Shown in pieces: positions 1 through 4,908 of a stretch of 5,716 bases of DNA. The position numbers and the translations under genes were made by a program. Source of the DNA: Acidobacteriota bacterium (lineage in GTDB: Bacteria; Acidobacteriota; Terriglobia; Acidiferrales; UBA7541); assembly GCA_003131705.1 (NCBI GenBank), contig PKUY01000264.1:19146-24861 (forward strand), given 5' to 3'. The notes beneath the pieces are model-generated. The model saw only the letters and a program-made list of their open reading frames with translations. It made no database searches and was not told the origin of the DNA. Position 1 is the first letter of the stretch; the number at the start of each line of letters is the position of its first letter.

Positions 1-1
1 C

Positions 2-91
2 GTCGACGCGAGCCACGGTGGCGGCGGCCCGATTTCGGTGCGCACCGTCAACGGCGGCATCCGGCTGCTGCTCGAACATCCCGGCGCCTGA
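2..91 (+). CDS. C-terminal fragment of a DUF4097-like protein (5' end outside the window)
   Basis: Frame 2 is open from the left edge to a TGA at 89-91 and gives 29 residues, including GGGGPISVRTVNGGIRLLLE. The Gly-rich turn followed by a short ISVRTVNGGIRL beta strand is typical of the repeating strands at the end of DUF4097 / putative adhesin proteins, which form a right-handed beta-helix-like fold and are usually exported. Assignment rests on this short tail only, so it is tentative. The gene converges on the minus-strand operon ending at 241. A second, full-length DUF4097 gene lies in that operon, so two members of the family may sit close together. The other two frames give no plausible protein here. 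Confidence 0.55.
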   Translation, partial: VDASHGGGGPISVRTVNGGIRLLLEHPGA

Positions 92-117
92 GAATTCGCC
101 GAGTAAAAATCGAGCCT

Positions 118-135
118 CAGGGGTTAAAACCCCTG
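118..135. repeat. Inverted repeat (hairpin 1), CAGGGGTT/AACCCCTG
   Basis: There are 8-bp perfect arms at 118-125 and 128-135 around AA; more realistically this is a 6-bp GC stem with a TTAAAA loop. It lies 26 nt after the stop of the left-edge gene. It could act as a transcription terminator stem, though no T-run follows. It resembles the GGGGNNNAANCCCC-type hairpins dispersed between acidobacterial genes (from memory, not searched). Confidence 0.6.
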
Positions 136-149
136 ACGGAAAAGGCCTT

Positions 150-173
150 AGGTCGGAGCTGAAGCTCCGACCT
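150..173. repeat. Inverted repeat (hairpin 2), AGGTCGGAGCT/AGCTCCGACCT
   Basis: There are 11-bp perfect arms at 150-160 and 163-173 separated by GA, giving a very strong stem on either strand. It lies 14 nt after hairpin 1, and the two together look like a composite REP-like unit. It is placed between two convergent genes, so it may stop transcription from both sides or be a dispersed repeat that settled there. No U-tract follows on either strand. Confidence 0.65.
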
Positions 174-220
174 CCTAGGGGCCGGACTCTTTCCTCAAAC
201 TGAAGGGCCCTCGCTGGGGA

Positions 221-243
221 TGACAATCCTTATCGGATTGTCA
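221..243 (-). terminator. Inverted repeat overlapping the operon's last stop codon; possible terminator stem
   Basis: There are 9-bp perfect arms, TGACAATCC at 221-229 and GGATTGTCA at 235-243, with a 5-nt loop. The right arm contains the TGA stop (complement of 241-243) of the last gene in the minus-strand operon. The position at the operon end fits a terminator or mRNA 3'-end stabiliser. However, no T-run follows on the minus strand, so intrinsic termination is only a possibility. Confidence 0.4.
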
Positions 244-1011
244 CTCGCGGATGATTTCGGCGTTGGTGCTGGGGGCGACGATGCGGACGAGGCGGTCGCC
301 GTCGAGGTAGAGATCGATTTCGAGGTCTTCGGTTTTCACTACAAGCTCATCGAGTTTCTTGCCACCCGCGTCCTGGCTCCCGACCGATTCGACGGTCACG
401 CTGCCTGGCGTCAGCTCCTGCGGGACGAGCACGGAGAAAGTCTGCACGCCTTTCTTGTCGCGATCGTAGAGGCGCGCGAGCACCGCATATTGGTGGTACA
501 GATTGTTGTCGATGATGGCGATTTGCGGAGAATTGAAAGTGAACTGCTGCGTGTAAGGCTTCACGCCTTCGATGCGGAGATCGATCGTGGCGGCAGGACC
601 GTTGAAAGTGATCGTAGACGAAGCCTTCTTAGCGCCCTGCGTGGTCCATTCGTAGTGAACGGGAGTGCCGTCGGCGTGAAGCTCGAGAGTTCCCGTAACG
701 TGCATCACGCCGTCAGCGGTTTTAATTTCCGAAGTTCCGTGAGCGATCCAGTCGCCGCCGCTCGGGCCAATTTCGAATTCTTCGGTGCCCACCTGTTGCC
801 CGCCTGCGAGTATGCGAAAAGTGCCTTTGTCCGCGGTGAAAATCGATGCTGATTTCAAACCGCGCGGGGAAGGCGCCGAGTATGACGCAGGGGACAACGC
901 GGAGGCCGAAGCGTGTGCCGTTCGCGCGTGTGAAATTGTTACGGCGGCGAGAATCGCGAGCGTCGCTGCACACATGGAGACGGCGAACGCGGGCTTCCTG
1001 CTATGCGTCAT
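241..1011 (-). CDS. Secreted protein of unknown function (last gene of the sigma-factor operon)
   Basis: 256 residues. The N-terminus has a basic start (HSRK), a hydrophobic core at about residues 8-27 and an Ala-rich stretch around 27-45, consistent with a Sec signal peptide cleaved near the AHASA region. The mature part alternates short polar and hydrophobic strands: FRILAGGQQVGTEEFEI (65-81), a VTGTLELHADGTPVHYEW segment (105-122), and a final LDGDRLVRIVAP strand. This layout recalls periplasmic beta-barrel-like proteins of the DUF3108/DUF6134 kind, but I cannot assign it to a family. No catalytic motif is visible. The ATG is preceded by GGGTG at 5-nt spacing, and the ATGA overlap at 1008-1011 with the shikimate kinase stop implies translational coupling. 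Position in the operon suggests an envelope role under sigma-factor control (inference). Confidence 0.8.
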   Translation of the reverse strand: MTHSRKPAFAVSMCAATLAILAAVTISHARTAHASASALSPASYSAPSPRGLKSASIFTADKGTFRILAGGQQVGTEEFEIGPSGGDWIAHGTSEIKTADGVMHVTGTLELHADGTPVHYEWTTQGAKKASSTITFNGPAATIDLRIEGVKPYTQQFTFNSPQIAIIDNNLYHQYAVLARLYDRDKKGVQTFSVLVPQELTPGSVTVESVGSQDAGGKKLDELVVKTEDLEIDLYLDGDRLVRIVAPSTNAEIIRE

Positions 1012-1553
1012 ACGGTCACCCGGGGAAAAATTCCCAGCGCCAGAATCTGTTCGACCACGCGGGGCGGTTCCAGATGGCTCTCGACGCGATAGTCGGCGAG
1101 CTCATAGGTTGGCAAGCGCTCTTCGTAGAGACGGCGGAAGCTGGCTTCGTCGCGAAAGAGCGGCCGGTCGGTGATTTGAGCGCAGCGGTGCAAAAGTTCC
1201 TCGATGGGGCAGTGCAGCCAGATCAGCATCGCGCCGTTTTCCCGCAGTACCTTCAAATTTTGCGGCTGCGCGATCGTTCCGCCTCCGAGCGAAACGATGC
1301 GCGCCTTCTGCGTCTCAACGGATTCGGCCACGATGCGCGCGAGTTGCTCGCTCTCGATTCTGCGGAATTCCGATTCGCCCGAGCGAGCAAAAATTTCGGG
1401 GATCGAAGCGCCGGTTGCTTCGGTGATGCGCTTGTCGAGGTCGGTATGCGCCCAACCGAGCTGGCTGGCGAGCAAGCGCGCGGTGGTCGATTTGCCGCTG
1501 CCCATGAATCCAGTGAGGCAGACGAGCTTCCGATTGCGAATTTCGCCAGTCAT
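1008..1553 (-). CDS. aroK: Shikimate kinase
   Basis: 181 residues from the chosen ATG. The enzyme phosphorylates the 3-hydroxyl of shikimate using ATP in the cytoplasmic chorismate pathway. Visible family motifs in order are: Walker A GFMGSGKST (15-23); the shikimate-binding TDLD acidic pair (D38, D40); FRRIE with R64; SLGGGT (88-93) for shikimate binding; the lid arginine in TDRPLF (R130); and R146 in RLPTYELAD. All key residues are present, so it should be active, and the length matches AroK/AroL. The frame is open upstream to a TTG at 1641-1643 that overlaps the previous gene's stop (TTGA) and would add 30 residues. I prefer the ATG because the extra stretch is low-complexity (Asn/Ala/Pro/Ser), lies outside the kinase fold, and its TTG lacks a spaced ribosome binding site. 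The ATG itself has only a weak GGA five bases upstream. The gene is unusual as a core metabolic member of a sigma-factor operon. Confidence 0.93.
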   Translation of the reverse strand: MTGEIRNRKLVCLTGFMGSGKSTTARLLASQLGWAHTDLDKRITEATGASIPEIFARSGESEFRRIESEQLARIVAESVETQKARIVSLGGGTIAQPQNLKVLRENGAMLIWLHCPIEELLHRCAQITDRPLFRDEASFRRLYEERLPTYELADYRVESHLEPPRVVEQILALGIFPRVTV

Positions 1554-1639
1554 CGATATCCAAGAGTTCGAATTCGGAGCGGGGTTGGAAGCTTGATTCG
1601 GCGCGCTGTTCGTTGTCACTCGCGCGCTGGTCGGTGCAA

Positions 1640-2524
1640 TCAATCCCGCTTGAGGACGTTGATTGTACCATCGAAGGAGCTCAACTCGAGCGAGGCGCGC
1701 CCGGAGTTGAACGTCCCGAAAAGTGCGTTACCGAATCGCGGGAGGAAATGGTGGTGCGAAGATGGAGTCAGATTCGCTTCGCTGTGGACTTTGCCCTTCA
1801 GCGAGGTGGCGCTCATGTCGAACGAATCGCCGGGTGAAAAGCGAACTTCGATCACGCCGCTGTAGTTTTTCAGACGATAGGTCGCGTTCGGCAAAAACTG
1901 GCCGTTGAAAAGGATGTTGCCTTCCGAAGTCTGTGCACGGACGTAGGTGCTGTGGAGATCGATCAACTTGAAATTCCCGCTGATCGAGGAAACCTCGAGC
2001 CGCCCGGCGCAGCGCGAGCACTGGAACGAGCCGCCGACGGTTTTCACCGTCAGGTAGCCCACGGCATCTTCCAGGTCCACGTCGGCCGCGATCGTTTCGA
2101 CGTTCATATCGCCGAGCACGTTCGATACGTTGACGCCGCCCGAATCGTCGTGAATCTGCAGCTCGGCATCCTGAGGAACGCTGATCTCATAATCGGCGCG
2201 CACATCCGCTGGCGAAGCGACGTCAGAAACCTGGCGGGTCATGATGTCGACGCGATTACCGGTTTGCTCGGCGTCGACTTCCACCTGATCGGTCGCGCGC
2301 TTAGCGATTACCATGACTTCCGATTTCGTCCACGCGCGCACGGTGACTGTGCCGCTTGGATTGTGGATCGTAACGACGGGGCGAGCCTCGACTTTGAAAT
2401 GTTTTTCGAGCCGGTCGGCCGATGCGCCCGGTGCAGACGTTACGCTCAGCAGCAGGAGGCCAGGAACAAGGAGTCCGGCAGCCTTCCAGTGGAAATGCTG
2501 AGGCAGAATCGGTTGGGTGCTCAT
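1640..2524 (-). CDS. Secreted DUF4097 family (putative adhesin-like beta-helix) protein
   Basis: 294 residues. A signal peptide is evident: a hydrophobic core LLVPGLLLLSV at about 18-28, then APGASA near residue 36. The remainder is a ladder of short strands with Gly/Asp turns, such as VTIHNPSGTVTVRAW (51-65), HDDSGGVNVSNVLGDMNVET, VKTVGGSF, LEVSSISGNFKL, VRAQTSEGNILFNG and LELSSFDGTINV. This is the hallmark of DUF4097, a family of exported proteins without an assigned enzyme activity, often encoded beside ECF sigma/anti-sigma genes. One strand carries a CSRC pair (C169, C172), the only cysteines, which could form a disulphide or bind metal. The ATG overlaps the anti-sigma stop (ATGA, 2521-2524) and has a GAGGGA motif about 10 nt upstream. 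A surface or periplasmic sensing/structural role linked to the sigma switch is inferred. Confidence 0.85.
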   Translation of the reverse strand: MSTQPILPQHFHWKAAGLLVPGLLLLSVTSAPGASADRLEKHFKVEARPVVTIHNPSGTVTVRAWTKSEVMVIAKRATDQVEVDAEQTGNRVDIMTRQVSDVASPADVRADYEISVPQDAELQIHDDSGGVNVSNVLGDMNVETIAADVDLEDAVGYLTVKTVGGSFQCSRCAGRLEVSSISGNFKLIDLHSTYVRAQTSEGNILFNGQFLPNATYRLKNYSGVIEVRFSPGDSFDMSATSLKGKVHSEANLTPSSHHHFLPRFGNALFGTFNSGRASLELSSFDGTINVLKRD

Positions 2525-3180
2525 CGGTTGCCGTTCCCTCGATCGCTCATCTGAGCGAGCAAATCCGCTTTCTGCTGATAGGCCTCGTACAAATAGTCGC
2601 GGGCCATTTCGCTTTCGGGATCTTCGTGCACGTTCTTTTCACACAAAGCGATGTAGTTGTCAACGATGGCGAGGTTCTTCTGCAGGGAAGCAGTCACGAC
2701 CGGATTGGAATCCAACATCGAAGACATGGTTGCCTGTTCGGCGGTGTCGAGGTTCGCGCTCAGTGGCTGCGTGGAGCTCTGCATTCCGGTCATCCACGGG
2801 TCGTCGAAGTGCTGATTGAGTGGACCGGCCAGCGCGACACCCACCGCGATTAGCGCCACTAGGTAGGCCCCGGCAAGGGCAGGCCGCGGCACTGAGACGA
2901 ACACTCCGTCGAGCCACTCGGTGAAACCCCGCACCCAGCCGTGCCGTTCGTCCCGGATCAGTCCTTCCTGTATAAGTTGCGCGCGCAGCGAAGACCAGAG
3001 CTGCGGCGGAGGCGCGACATCAACCAAGGTGCGAGCGGTCTGGTGGATGGATTCGAGGTCGTCAACAAGGCCGCGGCACTGCGCGCATTCGCGCACGTGC
3101 GCCTGGGCGTCGGAGGGGCGCTCGCCCTCCATCCATCCGTCGAGATGATCAAAGAATTCGTTACAGCGAATGGTGCTCAT
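2521..3180 (-). CDS. Membrane-bound anti-sigma factor with zf-HC2 zinc finger
   Basis: 219 residues. The cytoplasmic N-terminal anti-sigma domain shows the H28-x3-C32-x2-C35 zinc-binding signature (HVRECAQC), with a further C6 in the usual place, as in ZAS-type proteins that clamp ECF sigma factors. A linker with APPPQLWSSLRAQL (56-69) follows. One transmembrane helix runs from about residue 100 to 120 (ALAGAYLVALIAVGVALAGP). About 100 residues then lie outside the membrane, rich in polar and acidic helices with no recognised domain. The ATG lies 5 nt after the sigma stop, with a GAGGA ribosome site formed by the sigma gene's last codons, and the stop overlaps the next gene. It should sequester the upstream-encoded sigma factor and release it on an envelope signal. 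The C-terminal part is the likely sensor (inference). Confidence 0.9.
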   Translation of the reverse strand: MSTIRCNEFFDHLDGWMEGERPSDAQAHVRECAQCRGLVDDLESIHQTARTLVDVAPPPQLWSSLRAQLIQEGLIRDERHGWVRGFTEWLDGVFVSVPRPALAGAYLVALIAVGVALAGPLNQHFDDPWMTGMQSSTQPLSANLDTAEQATMSSMLDSNPVVTASLQKNLAIVDNYIALCEKNVHEDPESEMARDYLYEAYQQKADLLAQMSDRGNGNR

Positions 3181-3185
3181 GTCTT

Positions 3186-3821
3186 TTATTCCTCGCCGGC
3201 AGAAGCTGCCCGGCGATCTTCGCGGGCTTTGTCCCTCACGGTTTCCTGAAGCAAGTCGCGGAGACGCATGCGCGCTTTGTGGAGTTGCGATTTCGAGTTG
3301 CCGATCGAACAGCTCATCATTTGTGCGATCTCATTGTGCTCATATCCTTGCACATCATGCAGGACGAACACCGCTTTGTAACCCGGCGGCAACTGCCCGA
3401 CCGCGCGCTGCAGGTTGACACGGTCCAGTGAACCGCTCAACCGTAAATCAAGCGCGCCGAAATCCCGCCGCGGGGTTCCGGATTCCTCATCGGGCTCGGT
3501 GACCTGTTCAAGCGAGGTCTCCTTGCCCGACTTCTTTCGCAGTTTCATGAGAACGACGTTGACCGCAAGGCGATGCAGCCATGTGGAAAACGCCGACTCA
3601 CCGCGGAAGGTGGCGATCTTGCGGAAGAGCTGGAGGAACGCTTCCTGCGTCAGGTCCTCCGCCTCGGCCGTATTCCCCACCATCCGAAGGCACAACGAAT
3701 AAACCCGGCGGCTGTGCAGCTGATACAGGCGTTCAAAAGCCGCCGCATCACCTTGCTGTGCCAGCCGGATGGATTCTGCTTCCGGTACTTCCCCGGTATC
3801 GCTTCGTCTCGTTCGGGCCAC
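3186..3821 (-). CDS. ECF-family RNA polymerase sigma factor (sigma-70 family)
   Basis: 211 residues. Sigma region 2 spans about 27-97: the DLTQEAFLQLFRKIATFRG helix for core binding and -10 recognition, then AFSTWLHRLAVNVVLMKLRKK. Region 4 spans about 135-190: LPPGYKAVFVLHDVQGYEHNEIAQMM, then the helix-turn-helix CSIGNSKSQLHKARMRLRDLL that reads the -35 element. A variable acidic linker (about 100-130) joins them. No region 3 or C-terminal extension is present, which defines the ECF type. The start is GTG (3819-3821), the only ATG/GTG/TTG in frame between the upstream stop and region 2; its ribosome site is weak. It is the first gene of the operon and is probably held inactive by the next gene's product. 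Autoregulation is usual for the class, but I could not identify a convincing ECF promoter upstream. Confidence 0.93.
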   Translation of the reverse strand: MARTRRSDTGEVPEAESIRLAQQGDAAAFERLYQLHSRRVYSLCLRMVGNTAEAEDLTQEAFLQLFRKIATFRGESAFSTWLHRLAVNVVLMKLRKKSGKETSLEQVTEPDEESGTPRRDFGALDLRLSGSLDRVNLQRAVGQLPPGYKAVFVLHDVQGYEHNEIAQMMSCSIGNSKSQLHKARMRLRDLLQETVRDKAREDRRAASAGEE

Positions 3822-3833
3822 GCTACCCGTTGG

Positions 3834-3858
3834 GACGCATCCTTCAATGCGATGCGTC
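3834..3858. promoter_or_regulatory. Inverted repeat just upstream of the sigma-factor start (possible operator or mRNA hairpin)
   Basis: There are perfect 8-bp arms, GACGCATC at 3834-3841 and GATGCGTC at 3851-3858, with a 9-nt spacer. The repeat ends 12 nt before the GTG of the sigma gene, so in the mRNA a hairpin would sit over the ribosome-loading region. As DNA it could be a repressor site. A poor promoter-like pair (TTGTAG, 17 bp, TAAAGA on the minus strand, 3863-3891) would place the transcript start near this repeat, but it matches consensus at only half the positions. Confidence 0.35.
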
Positions 3859-4071
3859 GGCCTCTTTAGAAGTTGTACTTCGGTTCTACAAGCGCAACTG
3901 TCCCGCCTCCGGGCCGGTGGTGGCGGCAGTTACTGGCAACCCCCATTTCGCACGGGGCGTAGCAAGCAAGTCTCGCCTATTTTCTTCGGAATTGCATCCT
4001 GCGTCGAGGGTCTCTCGGTAGGGCTAGCCTTATGGAATGAGCCGCAGGATAGCTCGGGCGCGGTTGCGAAA
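3859..4071. other. Intergenic region upstream of the sigma operon
   Basis: This spacer separates two minus-strand genes and must hold the 3' end of the gene ending at 4072 and probably the sigma-operon promoter. I see a short dyad GAAGT-TGT-ACTTC (3869-3881), but no strong terminator, no tRNA and no credible small ORF. The minus-strand sigma reading frame is closed by TAA at 3930-3932. Confidence 0.5.
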
Positions 4072-4773
4072 TTATGCGGAGGCGCGAGAGAGGCGCGGCT
4101 TTATGCGCAGGTGCTTGGGTTCGACGGGTGCGTCCCACTCGGCGCACAAGGCGGGGAGTTGGTCCGCAGGAAGCGTGCGCAGAAAGGCTTTTAACACCAC
4201 TTCCGTTTCGCGCAGGCAGGTGTTGAAATCATAGTGGAGGAAATCCAGCCTTTCCCAACAATCAGCGGGCTGCACCGACAGACCTTTGGAGATGTCGCCC
4301 GCCGCCTCGTGGAATTCACGCCCCATCTGCTCGAGTGTTTCGCACAGAATTCTCAGTTTGTGGAAGAAGCGGGCACGATTGCCGAAAAGCACGTGGTGCA
4401 GAATTCCGTTCCACGAAGCAGCGCTTTGACCAGTGTTGCCGCGAAAGAATTTTGTGTTCAGCGGTTCGACCGCGGGAAGCCTGCCAAGTTTCTTACCGCG
4501 AACGGCGAGGGTGTCGCAAAGACAAATGATGTTTTCAGATAATCGCCCGAAGAGGTCGGACGCGATCGAAACCTGCTGGCGGGCGCAGACCAACTCTCCG
4601 CGGGCGCGGAGAGAGAGGGCCTCGTCGAGAGCCACGCTCATCATGGCGTACGTACATTCCCAACGACCGACCACGGTCTGAAAAACCTGGGTTTTTTCCC
4701 GCGGAAGGGCGGCGGTCCAATCGTCCGACACCTTGTCGCGCTTTGAATGGCCCGGGTCCCGCCTAGGAAACAC
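4072..4773 (-). CDS. Unrecognised helix-rich cytoplasmic protein, divergent from lysS
   Basis: About 233 residues from the chosen GTG. I do not recognise a named family. No signal peptide or membrane helix is visible. Nearly all of it from about residue 18 reads as amphipathic alpha-helix, with notable segments [64 protein letters not shown] and [20 protein letters not shown]. Several Cys, Trp and His residues lie inside these helices, which suggests a conserved bundle and argues for a real gene. The start is uncertain: TTG at 4783-4785 (GGAG, 6 nt away), GTG at 4771-4773 (GGGGG, 5 nt away) or GTG at 4729-4731 (no clear ribosome site, but where compositionally solid sequence begins). An extended -10 at 4798-4806 leaves only about 6 nt of leader for the TTG, so I chose the middle GTG. 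The frame stays open further upstream across lysS, but that part is antisense shadow. Confidence 0.7.
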   Translation of the reverse strand: MFPRRDPGHSKRDKVSDDWTAALPREKTQVFQTVVGRWECTYAMMSVALDEALSLRARGELVCARQQVSIASDLFGRLSENIICLCDTLAVRGKKLGRLPAVEPLNTKFFRGNTGQSAASWNGILHHVLFGNRARFFHKLRILCETLEQMGREFHEAAGDISKGLSVQPADCWERLDFLHYDFNTCLRETEVVLKAFLRTLPADQLPALCAEWDAPVEPKHLRIKPRLSRASA

Positions 4774-4797
4774 GATGGCCCCCAAGTAGCGCTCCGT

Positions 4798-4826
4798 AGT
4801 ATAGCATCGGTTCGGAAACAAGGCGC
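4798..4826 (-). promoter_or_regulatory. Candidate extended -10 promoter for the gene ending at 4072
   Basis: On the minus strand TATACT (complement of 4798-4803) is preceded by TGC (4804-4806), the extended -10 arrangement TGnTATAnT. The -35 position at 17-bp spacing (GCGCCT, 4821-4826) is poor, which is tolerable for extended -10 promoters. Transcription would start near 4791. It lies back to back with the lysS promoter, the two -35 regions being 4 bp apart. Confidence 0.45.
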
Positions 4827-4830
4827 TTTC

Positions 4831-4859
4831 TTGACGCTTGCTGGGGCCGACCGTATACT
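4831..4859 (+). promoter_or_regulatory. Sigma-70-type promoter of lysS
   Basis: TTGACG at 4831-4836 (5 of 6 to TTGACA), exactly 17 bp of spacer, and TATACT at 4854-4859 (5 of 6 to TATAAT). The predicted start near 4866 gives a leader of about 43 nt with an AAGGA ribosome site before the TTG start. This is the best promoter match in the window and implies housekeeping expression of lysS. Confidence 0.7.
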
Positions 4860-4908
4860 GCGGCTCGACTCGCCAGCGATCTCCTCGGTTGCCGAAAGGA
4901 CCGTCCCG

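Noticed and set aside
18..203. Plus-strand frame of 61 codons starting at GTG 18
   Set aside because: It overlaps the DUF4097-like tail in another frame and then reads through the hairpin repeats; no protein character.
220..852. Plus-strand open frame of 210 codons
   Set aside because: It mirrors the secreted-protein gene on the minus strand; no ribosome site and no recognisable domain.
846..1865. Long plus-strand open frame (339 codons) across aroK and neighbours
   Set aside because: It is the complement of three well-supported minus-strand genes; its translation is Arg/Ala-rich with no motif, typical of a high-GC shadow frame.
1952..2554. Plus-strand open frame of 200 codons
   Set aside because: It is antisense to the DUF4097 gene, whose signal peptide and repeating strands make the minus strand the coding one.
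3859..4071. Possible tRNA, small RNA or small ORF in the gap before the sigma operon
   Set aside because: No cloverleaf, no strong stem with a T-run and no start with a ribosome site were found.
4681..4697. AAAAACC-TG-GGTTTTT inverted repeat, and the A6 run read as a possible -1 frameshift site
   Set aside because: It lies inside the coding frame; the stem is AT-rich and short, and the AAAAAAC heptamer is not in the register needed for programmed slippage.
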